The notes below the pieces were generated by a model. That model made no database searches. It was not told where the DNA came from and worked only from the letters and a program-made list of their open reading frames with translations. Positions 1 to 8,105 of a DNA stretch of 19,704 nt are shown in pieces (within the stretch, counting starts at the first letter, position 1; each line of letters begins with the position of its first letter). Both the position numbers and the translations under genes were made by a program. Source of the stretch: RUG14199 sp964629225 (lineage in GTDB: Bacteria > Bacillota > Clostridia > Oscillospirales > CAG-272); NCBI GenBank assembly GCA_964629225.1, contig CAZVQC010000026.1, positions 1 through 19,704 of the forward strand, in the 5' to 3' direction.

Positions 1-106
1 TTGAAGCGGTTCGGACGGGGACATGACCAAAACCGTCCCAAAGTTTTTCGGGAGGGGTTTGGTGAGTACTTTTTTTCAAAAAAGTACTCACCAATAAAAA
101 CTCACC
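1..106. repeat. Repeat spacer A after the endolysin (inverted copy)
   Basis: No gene is visible in this stretch, which begins right after the endolysin stop. It holds a palindrome at 61-92 with arms GGTGAGTACTTTTTT and AAAAAAGTACTCACC. Next to it is a block related to spacers C and E (AAACCCCTCCC, then CTTTGGGACGGTTTTGG, then TCATGTCCCC, read on the minus strand). At bases 1-20 lies a 26-bp inverted-repeat copy that the window edge cuts off. The whole arrangement is reversed relative to every other spacer in the window. Confidence 0.8.
61..92. repeat. GC-arm/T-A-centre palindrome, 15-bp arms
   Basis: The 15-bp arms match perfectly around a 2-base centre. The arm core is GTGAGTAC and the T-run lies inside the 5' arm, not after the hairpin. 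It starts 14 bases downstream of the endolysin stop on the minus strand. It could slow or end the late transcript, but the U-tract is in the wrong place for a classical intrinsic terminator. Confidence 0.7.
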
Positions 107-955
107 CTACTCCTCCGCCGGGATAAGATTTGATTCTTCGACAGCGCCGGTGATGGGGCCGTTCCTTTCGGGAGCGATCACCACGCGGTCTCCGGTGACC
201 TGACGGACGAAGAAGACGGCGGAATAGACCCAAGAATTGAAGGGGGTCCCGGTACGGTAGACGGGGGAAGCGGGCTTGACCTTGACTTTGTCCCCCACCT
301 TGAACTTGCCGAAGCTCACATCGGGAGGGGCGAAGCCGTTCAATCCCTTGTCCTTGATGAGGGACGGGAAGTCACGGTAGCAGAAGTCCTGATCGCAGAC
401 CTCGCCTCCCACCCGATTGCTTCTGAGGAGATTGGTCTCCCCGCCGAACTGCCACATCTGGCAGGGCACGGGAGGCTCAAGGCTCCAGGAGGCGAGCCAG
501 AAGGAGAAGCGCCGTGCCAGCTTGGCGCCGTTCATGTGGTTCTTGTAGAAGTCGTAATTGCAGTAGAAACCCGCCCAGAAGCCCGCCTTTTCAAGAGTCT
601 CGCAAAAGGCGGTGACCACCTCGTCCACCTGTTCCTTCGGAAGGCGTTTTATGAAAACGTCCTCCACATCCGCAAAGACGGGATACTCGAACCTTCTGTC
701 CTTAAGGGGGCCGAAGGCGGCGTATCTCGCCTCTTTTTTTGCCTCATCGACGGTGGTGGCAGTCAGATAGTGGTAGGCACCCACCCCCATGCCGTGAGCC
801 TTGGCATTGTTGTAGTGAGCCACAAAAGACGGGTCCTGAAAGTCCGCCTGACTTGCCTTGAGGATAGTGAACTTCACCCCCTCGTTGCGTGCCACCTTAA
901 AGTCGATGTCCCTCTGATACCTTGAAATATCGATGCCGAAAATACCGTCAGCCAT
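107..955 (-). CDS. Endolysin: GH25 lysozyme with C-terminal SH3-like domain
   Basis: This is a phage lysin that hydrolyses peptidoglycan glycan strands (N-acetylmuramidase type) to release virions. Residues 1-200 show the GH25 fold markers: GIDISRYQ near the N-terminus with Asp9, the catalytic DxE pair in PVFADVED (Asp96, Glu98), FWLASW, MWQFGG and CDQDFCY. Residues 217-279 look like an SH3-type wall-binding domain (KVGDKVKVK, then VRQVTGDRVVI, then ESNLIP). There is no signal peptide, as expected for a holin-dependent lysin. I chose the ATG at 955 because AAAGGAGG lies 9 bases upstream. The ATG at 964 directly abuts that ribosome site. The start overlaps the holin end by 8 bases, so the two are translationally coupled. 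Catalytic class is well supported; the binding domain's ligand is unknown. Confidence 0.93.
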   Translation of the reverse strand: MADGIFGIDISRYQRDIDFKVARNEGVKFTILKASQADFQDPSFVAHYNNAKAHGMGVGAYHYLTATTVDEAKKEARYAAFGPLKDRRFEYPVFADVEDVFIKRLPKEQVDEVVTAFCETLEKAGFWAGFYCNYDFYKNHMNGAKLARRFSFWLASWSLEPPVPCQMWQFGGETNLLRSNRVGGEVCDQDFCYRDFPSLIKDKGLNGFAPPDVSFGKFKVGDKVKVKPASPVYRTGTPFNSWVYSAVFFVRQVTGDRVVIAPERNGPITGAVEESNLIPAEE

Positions 956-1316
956 TGCTCTCATCCTCCTTTTCCGTTTTCACTAACGAGTCACCTTCCG
1001 ATAAGTCCCCTTCCGCAGCGCCGTGAGAAAGTTTTTCCGCCACGTCACCGCCGTCACTCAAGTCGTTCCCGACGCTTCCTGAGAGGCTGACCTCTCCGCC
1101 GCAGCCCCACTCTCCCTTTTTCGGAAGATTCATCACAGCGGAAAGGCCGCAGGCCACCGCCGCCGTAAAGAGAGTTATGATAACGCTTCGAAGGCTCTCG
1201 TTGCCGGAAGATACCCCGGAGACGGACACCGCAAGATTGGCGCACAGGTAGCCGAGAGCCGCCTGAACGAAGGTGCGCAGTGCCCGCTTCAGCATTTCTT
1301 TCATTTCACTTTTCAT
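948..1316 (-). CDS. Holin with a long acidic C-terminal tail
   Basis: This is a small membrane protein upstream of the endolysin, as expected for the holin that permeabilises the membrane for lysis. A short basic N-terminus is followed by two likely transmembrane segments (TFVQAALGYLCANLAVSV and SVIITLFTAAVACGLSAVM) and then PKK. This resembles small Firmicutes phage holins of the r1t type, judged from memory. The last 55-60 residues are hydrophilic, rich in Gly, Ser, Asp and Glu, with a loose internal repetition (GNDLSDGGD, EGDLSEGDS). That tail is longer than I expect for the family. The ATG at 1316 has AAAGGA at 7 bases. The ATG at 1322 is possible but sits almost on the ribosome site. An early second start could produce a shorter regulatory form, but that is speculation. 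Confidence 0.78.
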   Translation of the reverse strand: MKSEMKEMLKRALRTFVQAALGYLCANLAVSVSGVSSGNESLRSVIITLFTAAVACGLSAVMNLPKKGEWGCGGEVSLSGSVGNDLSDGGDVAEKLSHGAAEGDLSEGDSLVKTEKEDESNG

Positions 1317-1334
1317 TTTCATGTCCTTTCTTTG

Positions 1335-1568
1335 TCAGTTTCCCTTTTCCATCCCGTCCCTCTCCAGCAGGGACACTCTTTTATCCAGCATATTCAGGCA
1401 CTCGTAAAAGTGTCCGTTCCGCCTCTCCTGCCCCGCCATGTGCTCATTGAGGCGCCTTACCGCCTCCTCAAGGGACACGAGAGTCCGATTCACCTTCACC
1501 ACCACCCCGAAGAGAGTCACGAGAGTGCTGATGCAGAGAAGAGCGAGACTGAGTACTTCACCCGTCAT
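1335..1568 (-). CDS. Small membrane-anchored coiled-coil protein, likely lysis accessory
   Basis: This 77-residue protein has an N-terminal transmembrane segment (LSLALLCISTLVTLFGVVV) followed by a basic and heptad-like helix (LVSLEEAVRRLNEHMAGQ, then LNMLDKRVSLLER). The architecture recalls XhlA-type haemolysin/holin partners but with membrane segment and coiled coil in the opposite order, so I do not assign that name. It lies directly upstream of the holin. The ATG at 1568 has GAGGAGG 6 bases upstream and overlaps the end of the preceding tiny gene. The longer open frame to 1655 has no comparable ribosome site and would overlap that gene extensively. Role in lysis timing or membrane localisation is inferred from position only. 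Confidence 0.68.
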   Translation of the reverse strand: MTGEVLSLALLCISTLVTLFGVVVKVNRTLVSLEEAVRRLNEHMAGQERRNGHFYECLNMLDKRVSLLERDGMEKGN

Positions 1569-1716
1569 CCGACACCTCCTCACATTCCTCAAACAGCCCC
1601 CTTGAAAGTTCTTTTTCCATCCTCGAAAGGGACTCGTCTGCCGTCGGAAGCTCACCTATCACCCGAAGGATGACCGCAAGTGCCTCCCGCCTGTTTTTTA
1701 CCGTCTTTTCCCTCAT
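1558..1716 (-). CDS. Tiny 52-residue hypothetical protein
   Basis: This is an open frame of 53 codons including the stop. It encodes a charged, helix-prone protein beginning MREKTVKNRREALAVILRVI and ending EECEEVSDDG. GGAGG lies 4 bases before the ATG. The ATG overlaps the stop of the upstream tail gene (ATGA), and its own end overlaps the next start, so it fills the only gap in an otherwise continuous overlapping chain. No membrane segment or known motif is seen. Small genes in this position sit between tail and lysis genes in many Gram-positive phages, but I do not recognise a family. Confidence 0.62.
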   Translation of the reverse strand: MREKTVKNRREALAVILRVIGELPTADESLSRMEKELSRGLFEECEEVSDDG

Positions 1717-2267
1717 GATGCCTCCGATGCGGGAAGAGTCCCCGCCATGGCGGCGGCAACGTGATCCGCCACCGCCTCCGACGATACCGGCATGGGGGAT
1801 GCCTCATCCACCTCACCGAGAACGCAGTTCTCCGAGAACTGATAGTAACTGCCGTCGGAGTAGACCCCGATTTGATACCGCCTGATGCCGCTTGAAGTCA
1901 CCGCCAAAAAGGAAAACCCGTGATTCCCCACCTTGTGGGATGTGGGGATGAGGAGCCCCTCTGCCGACAGAAATACCCGCTCCTGCCCGACAGCCGACGA
2001 AAGCGCCGCAAGAATCTTCTCTTTGTTTGCCGCCTTCTCGGCATCGGTGGGATGAACGGTGCCGCTTGAGGGATCCGTCCCGGAATGCCACTCAAGCACC
2101 GTTGCCGGCAGAGTGACCGTCGGGACGGGCAGAGCCCCCGCATCGGTCACCGATCCGTCCGACAGTACCAGCTCAAGATGCCCCTCCTCCGATATCCGAG
2201 CATCTTCAATGCCCAGAGGAAGACAGGCTCTAGCCGTCACGGTAACGTTTCTGAATTCCGCTTCCAT
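1713..2267 (-). CDS. Putative tail/baseplate appendage protein, 184 residues
   Basis: I do not recognise a named family. The N-terminal part is beta-rich and contains EGHLELVLSDGSVTDAG, a pattern common in phage tail-fibre and baseplate shoulder domains. The middle has an Ala/Lys-rich helix (HPTDAEKAANKEKILAALSS). The remainder is again beta-rich, with many aromatic residues (GIRRYQIGVYSDGSYYQFSE), before an Ala/Ser-rich C-terminus. AAGGAGG lies 7 bases before the ATG. It follows the 115-residue baseplate-like gene with a 12-base gap and overlaps the tiny downstream gene. A receptor-contact or fibre-tip role is inferred from position and composition. Confidence 0.62.
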   Translation of the reverse strand: MEAEFRNVTVTARACLPLGIEDARISEEGHLELVLSDGSVTDAGALPVPTVTLPATVLEWHSGTDPSSGTVHPTDAEKAANKEKILAALSSAVGQERVFLSAEGLLIPTSHKVGNHGFSFLAVTSSGIRRYQIGVYSDGSYYQFSENCVLGEVDEASPMPVSSEAVADHVAAAMAGTLPASEAS

Positions 2268-2279
2268 TTCATCACCTCC

Positions 2280-2627
2280 TTAATAGCACCTGACGGGGGA
2301 GCCTTTCACCGCAGTGACCCTCTCGCCTCCGTGAAGGCACAAAATCACGTCCAGAAGATACCGTCCGGGTGAAAACAGCCCCGACTTTTCCGAGTCGAAT
2401 ACAAGGCTGAAAACACCGTCACAGACGGCACCGGAAAAGGTGGCGACGGGAAAACCCGACAGGTCTCTGAACACCGCCTGTGCGGTGTCCTCCTCCGTGA
2501 GGGTCACATCACTTCCCACAGCCTTCGCATCCACAAGGATCTTAACGGTGAAGGTGTCCCCGGAGCACCAACAGAGGATTCCTCCGTAAAAGCCGGGGGA
2601 AGCAGGTGCCCGTCTCAGCCCGTGCAT
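2280..2627 (-). CDS. Baseplate/tail beta-domain protein (BppU-N-like)
   Basis: This 115-residue, mostly beta protein carries the pattern SGDTFTVKILVDA, DVTLTEEDTAQAVFRD, then PGRYLLDVIL. That resembles the N-terminal Ig-like domain of BppU-type baseplate proteins and related phage adaptors that hold a receptor-binding protein. The resemblance is judged from memory of the pattern. The ATG at 2627 has GGGGAGGG 8 bases upstream and overlaps the end of the LysM gene by 13 bases. It is much shorter than full BppU proteins, so here it may act as a small adaptor for the next gene's product. It could also be a generic structural beta-domain. Confidence 0.58.
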   Translation of the reverse strand: MHGLRRAPASPGFYGGILCWCSGDTFTVKILVDAKAVGSDVTLTEEDTAQAVFRDLSGFPVATFSGAVCDGVFSLVFDSEKSGLFSPGRYLLDVILCLHGGERVTAVKGSPVRCY

Positions 2628-3877
2628 ACCGTCATCCCTCCCCTCGCAAGCTTCATGATGTAGTCGTACTCGGCACTCGTAATGCGGCCGCTCCGATAGG
2701 ATGAATTAATAAGATTCAGTGTCACCGGAGTCGCCTTCCCGGTGAAGTCGAAACTGGACCTCAGTGTCAGATTCTTGAGAAGCCCCCTTGCGGTGTCGCT
2801 GAGCTCCGAGTAGGCAATGCCGGAAGAAGCGCCTTTGGAGGCGGAGGACGGGGATGCGGAGGTTGCGGATGAGGAGCTCTTTTCGGAGCTTCCCGCCGAT
2901 GAAGCGCCACCGGTACTCACCTTGCCGGAGGCGGAGCGGGTGGCGGTGCTTTTTTGGAGAGACTGACGGCGGTACTCGTCCTCTGCGGCGGCTCTTTCCT
3001 TTTTGTAGGCAAGGTCGCTTTCGTACTTCTCCCTTTCAAGCTCGTAGTCCCGATCCTTGTACCAGCCCTCAAGCAGGTCGGAAAAGCGCTTGTAGTCCTC
3101 CTCCGCCTCGTCACGATACCTGTCCCAAAGGTAGTCACCCTCTCCGTAGTAGTCCTCAAGAGCCTGCCGATACCTTTCATAGTCCCCGCTTTCAAGATCA
3201 CGGTAGAGAGACAGCATCTCACTCAGCCTGTCCCCCTCGCTGTTGTAGCGGTCAAGTGCCGCCGACCGAAGGGTGGGCATCACCCCCGACAGCTTTGACA
3301 GATACTGCTTGTAGGCTTGGTCCGCCGCCGTCTGACCGTAGGAATTGCCGTAGCCCCCGGTAAGAGAAGCGGCTTCCGCCAGAGTGTCCATCATGGCAAG
3401 GCGGCCGAGGCTCGAGTACTCGTCCCGGTAGCGCCGATAAGCCGGATCGCTCATGGGGTCGTAGCTGAAGGACTCCCTGTTTGCGATGTCGTCGATGAGA
3501 GAGTCGATAGTATCCTTCCATTTCGAAGAGTACTCGCCGGGGGCACGCCCCTCCCAATCGGTCACCGCATTGAAAGCGTCCCTCACCGCCGAGGACTCGG
3601 AATAGGTGGGGGCATTCCCCCCGGAATAACTTCGGGCACCGCTCCCGACGGATGACGTCCTGCCGGATGCTCCCGTGCTCTTGGCTCTCGAATCACCGGT
3701 TGCACCGAGGGCACTCCCCGATGAGCCGAATGCTCCCGAAGGGAGTTCCAAGGTCGCCCCCGCAAGGATCCTGTTGGGGTCGGAGATGCCGTTGAGCTTT
3801 GCGATCTCCGATACCGTGGTGCCGTTTTCCTTGGCGATAGCCGACAGGGTATCGCCGTTTTTGATCTTGTACTGCAT
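2615..3877 (-). CDS. LysM-containing virion protein, probable internal or tail protein
   Basis: This protein has 420 residues. Residues 1-48 are a clear LysM peptidoglycan-binding domain (YKIKNGDTLSAIAKENGTT, then LNGIS, then AGATLELP). A Gly/Ser/Ala-rich linker covers about residues 50-95. A long, highly charged helical region follows (about 100-310) with many Tyr/Asp/Arg repeats such as YERYRQALEDYYGEGDYLWD, then a second Ser/Ala linker and a short C-terminal helical piece. The helical part matches my recollection of a Clostridia phage tail/internal protein family with LTGGYGNSYGQ. The ATG at 3877 has AAGGAAGG 8 bases upstream; the GTG at 3883 lies inside the ribosome site. It may bind the wall during adsorption or DNA entry; no catalytic domain is seen. 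Confidence 0.75.
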   Translation of the reverse strand: MQYKIKNGDTLSAIAKENGTTVSEIAKLNGISDPNRILAGATLELPSGAFGSSGSALGATGDSRAKSTGASGRTSSVGSGARSYSGGNAPTYSESSAVRDAFNAVTDWEGRAPGEYSSKWKDTIDSLIDDIANRESFSYDPMSDPAYRRYRDEYSSLGRLAMMDTLAEAASLTGGYGNSYGQTAADQAYKQYLSKLSGVMPTLRSAALDRYNSEGDRLSEMLSLYRDLESGDYERYRQALEDYYGEGDYLWDRYRDEAEEDYKRFSDLLEGWYKDRDYELEREKYESDLAYKKERAAAEDEYRRQSLQKSTATRSASGKVSTGGASSAGSSEKSSSSATSASPSSASKGASSGIAYSELSDTARGLLKNLTLRSSFDFTGKATPVTLNLINSSYRSGRITSAEYDYIMKLARGGMTVCTG

Positions 3878-3892
3878 TTTCACCTTCCTTTT

Positions 3893-5674
3893 CTACTGTT
3901 CCGCCGAGGCGGAAAGTCTTGCCGACACCGCCACGGATACCGAGGCGGCACTGCCCGATGGAGAGAGGACGTACCAACCCGGATGCCCCGATGCATCCCC
4001 CGTGCCCGCCGGACACAGTATCACCGGAGTCTGTGACACCGGTGATGCCGTCACTGCGGGGGGATCGGAAAAAAGCCCCTCCGGATAGTCAACAGCTCCC
4101 ATCGGGGATGCGGACTTGAAAAGCCCGCCGAAGTTTCCGGAAAAACTCACAGTTCCCTCCTCCGTCACCCCGAAGCACTCCGTATCCCCCGATGCAAAGC
4201 GGCGGTATCTCCAGATGCCATCCCGTCCGGTCTCGGTAACGTGGTCCGCTATCTTCTTCTCTTTTATGAAGACCTCTTTTCCGAAGTTGCAGTCCCAGTC
4301 GCACTCAAGTCCCGCCCTCTCACAATATCCGCCGAAGCGGGCTCGGTCGCCGTTCAGATGGAAGTCCACCTTCTCCGTCAGAAGAGTCGTCTTCCAGGTG
4401 CCGCCGTTTCCCAGAGTATCCGTCACCCCGATCTCCACGTCGTAGGAGACTATCGGTGTGAGACTGCCTCCGAAAAGGGTCTCGTTTCCGCTTTCAAGTG
4501 GGATAAGGGAGCTCCAAGTACCTCCGGAATGCTTTTTGTATCTCACCGTCAGTGCTCCGGTGTTGATGCCGCCGAGGGACGAGACGGTGAAGGATGCCTT
4601 CACCTTGAAGTACTTGCCGCCGTCGCTGTCATTTCCCTCCCCGTCACAGCGCCCGCAGGTCACCTCCGTCACGGTGGGACGTGAGTAGGGAGCGACGGTG
4701 ATGACGGTGCTCTTCCTCCTTGAGAGCCCTCTTGAGTCGGTGACAGTCACCGACACCGTGATGTCCCCCGCCGTCAAAAGAGCCTTTTCGAATTCCGATT
4801 TCCCCGTCTTAGTGTCCGACAGCACCGAGGGCCCCACCGCCACTTGAGTTTGGGCTATCGCGGCTCCCTGCTTCCCGGTCTTTCCGGTGACGGTCACCGC
4901 CGCTTTTGATATTTTTGCGGCGAAGATGCCCTCCTCCTCAAGAACGGAAAAATCAGACCCGGGCTGTGCGGAAAACTCAAAGTCCGGCAGAAATTCATCC
5001 GTGCTCGGCACCTTGAACAGACAGCTCTTCGGAGCGCTCTCTCCGATGAGTTCCCCGTTTGCACCGTAGGTGCGAAGGCTCACAGTTCCTGTCTTCTGCG
5101 CTTCCCCCGTCATGCCCAGAGCAAGAGAGGCGGGTGGAATCGCCCCGCCGGAGGACACCGGCACCACAGCACTCCGTCCTCCCACCGTCATTACGAGGCT
5201 GTGGGAAAAGGACGGGTCGAAGGAGGACACACCGAAGGTCTTTTTCTCCGTCAGGATCGCATCACCGTAGAACGTCAACTCCGACGCCCTCCGTATCAGA
5301 TCCAAGGTCACCGTCTTTGAGGCGGTGAGGGTCCCTATCCAAACGCCGCTGTAGGTGCCCCTGAAGACCCATCCCGCCTCCAGTGTCACCGAGGCGGTGC
5401 CGTCCGTCATGTGGGAGACCTCCGCCGTGAAGTCACAGAGATGGGTGGAACTCTTCCCGGAAGCCGACTGATCTACCGCCTTCGAAAAGTAGGTCACCTC
5501 CCCGCCGATCTTCACGTAGCTGCCGGAGAGTGCCGCCGAGTAGATCTCGTAGTGGTCGAGAAATACCGACACGCTCACCGTGGAGGAATTGGTGGCGGTG
5601 TGGGGCGTTGACGTCCACTCCACCCTGATGTCAAGATTAGTTCCCGTGGAACTTGAAAAACTTCCGCTTGCCGT
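3893..5674 (-). CDS. DUF859-like tail fibre protein with apparent ACG start
   Basis: This beta-rich adhesin of about 593 residues resembles the DUF859 siphovirus tail family. It has an N-terminal beta-domain with STGTNL and VEWTSTP, several Ig-like segments (SVTVTDSRGLSRR is typical), and a conserved cysteine-rich stretch near residues 436-465 (FHLNGDRARFGGYCERAGLE, then CDWDCNFGKE). The first usual start codon is a GTG at 5623, which has no proper ribosome site. Upstream the frame stays open and reads (M)ASGSFSSSTGTNLDI, matching how I recall this family starting. AGGAG lies 7 bases before that point, but the codon there is ACG. I infer a non-AUG start or a mutated ATG. It is probably the receptor-binding or host-contact fibre. 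Confidence 0.8.
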   Translation of the reverse strand, partial: TASGSFSSSTGTNLDIRVEWTSTPHTATNSSTVSVSVFLDHYEIYSAALSGSYVKIGGEVTYFSKAVDQSASGKSSTHLCDFTAEVSHMTDGTASVTLEAGWVFRGTYSGVWIGTLTASKTVTLDLIRRASELTFYGDAILTEKKTFGVSSFDPSFSHSLVMTVGGRSAVVPVSSGGAIPPASLALGMTGEAQKTGTVSLRTYGANGELIGESAPKSCLFKVPSTDEFLPDFEFSAQPGSDFSVLEEEGIFAAKISKAAVTVTGKTGKQGAAIAQTQVAVGPSVLSDTKTGKSEFEKALLTAGDITVSVTVTDSRGLSRRKSTVITVAPYSRPTVTEVTCGRCDGEGNDSDGGKYFKVKASFTVSSLGGINTGALTVRYKKHSGGTWSSLIPLESGNETLFGGSLTPIVSYDVEIGVTDTLGNGGTWKTTLLTEKVDFHLNGDRARFGGYCERAGLECDWDCNFGKEVFIKEKKIADHVTETGRDGIWRYRRFASGDTECFGVTEEGTVSFSGNFGGLFKSASPMGAVDYPEGLFSDPPAVTASPVSQTPVILCPAGTGDASGHPGWYVLSPSGSAASVSVAVSARLSASAEQ

Positions 5675-5678
5675 GTTA

Positions 5679-6326
5679 TCACTCCTTTCTTTTGAAGGCG
5701 ATGCCGCGGGTCAGATCCACTTCGTAGTCCCCCAGTATCAGCTTTCCCGTCACCTGCGCCTTGGTTATGTAGAGGGTGCTGTCGGAGATGTAGGCTACCT
5801 CATTGCCGTTGGCAAAAAATGACAGCCTGTTATCCACCAGCCTGACTTTGAAGGGCCCCGCTCCCGTCATGTCTCCTATCTCAACTCCGCACTCCCCCGA
5901 GTCAAGGACACCGGTGCGGATGTAGCCCGCAAGGGAGCTCATGTCCCCCTCCGTCTTCTCCACCACCGAAAAGAGCTGAGTTATCCCCAGTCCCCCAACC
6001 TCGTAGGATGCCACCGCATCCCTGGTGTAGGTGCCGATGTCACTGACGGCAACGTACTCGTCCTTCAAAGTGGCGCCGAGTTTCTCCTCCAGGTGCTTCA
6101 CGTAGGTGGCGCTGTTGATGATGGCTTGCTTCATCTCCGTCACCGCCTTTTCTCCGTCGGCGGCTTTTTCGATCGCCCTCTTAGTCTCGTCGGAGAAGTT
6201 GTCCGGGTCCAGATTTTCAAGAGTGAACTCCAGCTCCCGGGAGAGCTTCACAAGGTACCCCCTCAGCTTTCTCAAGTCCTCTTCCGTTCTGCCGGTCATC
6301 TCCGGCATTATCACATTCAGCTCCAT
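5679..6326 (-). CDS. Tail/baseplate protein with coiled-coil and Tal-like C-terminal domain
   Basis: This protein has 215 residues. The N-terminus MELNVIMPEMTGRTEEDLRK begins a helical, coiled-coil-like region to about residue 110. It ends in a beta domain (VRLVDNRLSFFANGNEVAYI, then STLYITKAQVTGKLILGDYE). That C-terminal pattern is common at the ends of Gram-positive tail-lysin/Tal and baseplate proteins, where it forms trimers. The ATG at 6326 has GAGG 5 bases upstream and starts 8 bases after the nozzle gene. Its stop lies 5 bases from the apparent ACG start of the fibre gene, whose ribosome site overlaps this gene's end. It probably connects the tail nozzle to the fibre; the exact function is not known. 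Confidence 0.7.
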   Translation of the reverse strand: MELNVIMPEMTGRTEEDLRKLRGYLVKLSRELEFTLENLDPDNFSDETKRAIEKAADGEKAVTEMKQAIINSATYVKHLEEKLGATLKDEYVAVSDIGTYTRDAVASYEVGGLGITQLFSVVEKTEGDMSSLAGYIRTGVLDSGECGVEIGDMTGAGPFKVRLVDNRLSFFANGNEVAYISDSTLYITKAQVTGKLILGDYEVDLTRGIAFKRKE

Positions 6327-6333
6327 TTCCGCC

Positions 6334-8091
6334 TCACAACGCTCTCTCCGCAGTCCTTGCGATACTGTAGAGGACGAATCCTCCCCGACCGGAGAATGCC
6401 AGTTTCACATGATCACAGCGTCCGGTATCCAGCACCACCGAGTAGCCTCTCTTTATCTTGGGTCTCAGCCAGGCGGCCGGTCTCCATTCCGGATCCTTCT
6501 CCGTGCGATAGCGGATGCGCACGTCGGAGTCAACATCCGCCTTCATCCTCACGGTGAGCTTGGTGAGAACTCGGCTTCCTCTCAGCCCCTCACACAAGTC
6601 TCCCGTCTCAAAGGACCACTCCGCCGTGTCCCGCATCAGGTGCTCCCCCTCCGACACCGTGGACAGCACCGTATCCGACACCTCGTCTTTTACGGACCAC
6701 AGCCACCCTTCCGACCAAAAGAGCAGCTCTCCAAGATACCGCTCCATGGCGTCGATCGCCGGAGCGTCCTCCCGGTGGAAGTGGCCCCGCTTCACGGAAT
6801 AGGTGAAGAGCCTGCGCTTTCCGTCTCTGTCGGTGACGTAACAGTAGATAAGCCCCGGCAGAGTACCGAAAACGGCGGACTTCGTGCCCGCAAGCCCCAC
6901 CTTTTCCGACAAAAGGGTGGGATAGGTGCCGTCGTAGCTCATGAGCCCGTCACGGCCCATGTAATAGAGCACTCCGCCCAGAGTCACAAGGGACCTGTCA
7001 CAGCCCACCGCAACTCCCGGTTGGGCACTGCTCCTTATTTGGAAGGAGGCGGGCTTCGTTCCTCTCAGTGAGAACACCGTGTCCTCCTTGAAAAAGAACA
7101 CAGTGCCGCCGTAGCCGACACATCCGGTGAAGGGCCCGTCCGCTCCCACGGAGGCTCTGTAGCTGTCGGAGGCAAGTCCCATGTAGCAGTCCCAGTTGAA
7201 GGGGTCGCCCAGTTTCGATGAATAGATCTCGTTGACGAAGGTTCCCTTTCTGTCAAGACCCCGTCTGCAGCCCCACAGCCGATTGTCAAGCTCGCACACG
7301 AAGTCAAGACAGGGCACCTGCCTTGACAGGGTCACCGGGGTGCTTTGGGTGGAGTATCCGTCGATGATGCCCGGTATCACAACGCTGTCCGCGTCCCTCT
7401 GCCAAAGCACTGCCGAGCCGTTGACGGTCTCGATCACCGAGCCGGATATCTCCACTCCGTCCCATCTTGAAAATCCTTCTCCGATGCCGGGGGAGGAGAT
7501 CTTCACAAAGGTATCTCCCACCGCCTCCCACGTGCCGGATGCGGCGGAGTACTGCTTCAGCACCGCCCCCTCCGACGTGTCGCACCAGAAGGTGCCCTCC
7601 GCCGGATCGGCAGGGGCCTTCCCGGAGGCGGAATACTCGTAGTCCGTGCCGTCATTTCGACACAGAGAGTAGGCTACCGTGACTCCCGCCGCGGTGGAGT
7701 GCTCCGCCGACAGAGAACCGCTCTCCCCGGAATAGGTGTCGTAGAACGCCCCGTCCGGAAACACTGCGATCTTGGTGCCGATGGAGACAAGCTGCTTTTG
7801 TCCCGCAGTCAAAACAAGTCCCGTGTCCTCGCCGCCGTAAAACAACTTGCACCCCGCCGAGTCTCCCAGCACCTCAGCTATCCTGTCCTTCGAAAGAGTG
7901 CCGTAGCACCTCCCCCTTTTCGCAAGTCGAAGCCTCGGTGCTCTCACAGATGCAAAAGGATAACACACCGGACTCAGATTCTTCTCCTTTGTGAACTCCC
8001 CTTCCTCCGCTTCCCTTTCCGTGGAAAGTCCGCCGAATGCGTTCAAAACACTCGTGGAGCTTGCTATCTCCGATAATAACGTCAGTCTGAT
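6334..8091 (-). CDS. Tail nozzle / DNA-stabilisation beta-propeller-like protein, apparent ATC start
   Basis: This beta-rich protein of about 585 residues resembles the podovirus tail nozzle/stabilisation proteins (T7 gp12, P22 gp10 type), judged by pattern. Near residues 272-344 is the most telling stretch: NRLWGCRRG, VNEIYSSKLGDPFNWDC, then DGPFTGCVGYGGTVFFFKED. The N-terminal motif EGEFTKEKNLSP...YPFASVR also fits related Clostridia phage proteins. The protein would close the portal channel after packaging. A TTG at 8109 would open the frame but would translate the SD itself (KGGG). The strong AAAGGAGG at 8106-8099 lies 7 bases before an ATC at 8091, giving (M)RLTLLSEIASS. I prefer that start but it is non-canonical. 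Confidence 0.78.
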   Translation of the reverse strand: MRLTLLSEIASSTSVLNAFGGLSTEREAEEGEFTKEKNLSPVCYPFASVRAPRLRLAKRGRCYGTLSKDRIAEVLGDSAGCKLFYGGEDTGLVLTAGQKQLVSIGTKIAVFPDGAFYDTYSGESGSLSAEHSTAAGVTVAYSLCRNDGTDYEYSASGKAPADPAEGTFWCDTSEGAVLKQYSAASGTWEAVGDTFVKISSPGIGEGFSRWDGVEISGSVIETVNGSAVLWQRDADSVVIPGIIDGYSTQSTPVTLSRQVPCLDFVCELDNRLWGCRRGLDRKGTFVNEIYSSKLGDPFNWDCYMGLASDSYRASVGADGPFTGCVGYGGTVFFFKEDTVFSLRGTKPASFQIRSSAQPGVAVGCDRSLVTLGGVLYYMGRDGLMSYDGTYPTLLSEKVGLAGTKSAVFGTLPGLIYCYVTDRDGKRRLFTYSVKRGHFHREDAPAIDAMERYLGELLFWSEGWLWSVKDEVSDTVLSTVSEGEHLMRDTAEWSFETGDLCEGLRGSRVLTKLTVRMKADVDSDVRIRYRTEKDPEWRPAAWLRPKIKRGYSVVLDTGRCDHVKLAFSGRGGFVLYSIARTAERAL

Positions 8092-8105
8092 GTCTCCGCC
8101 TCCTT

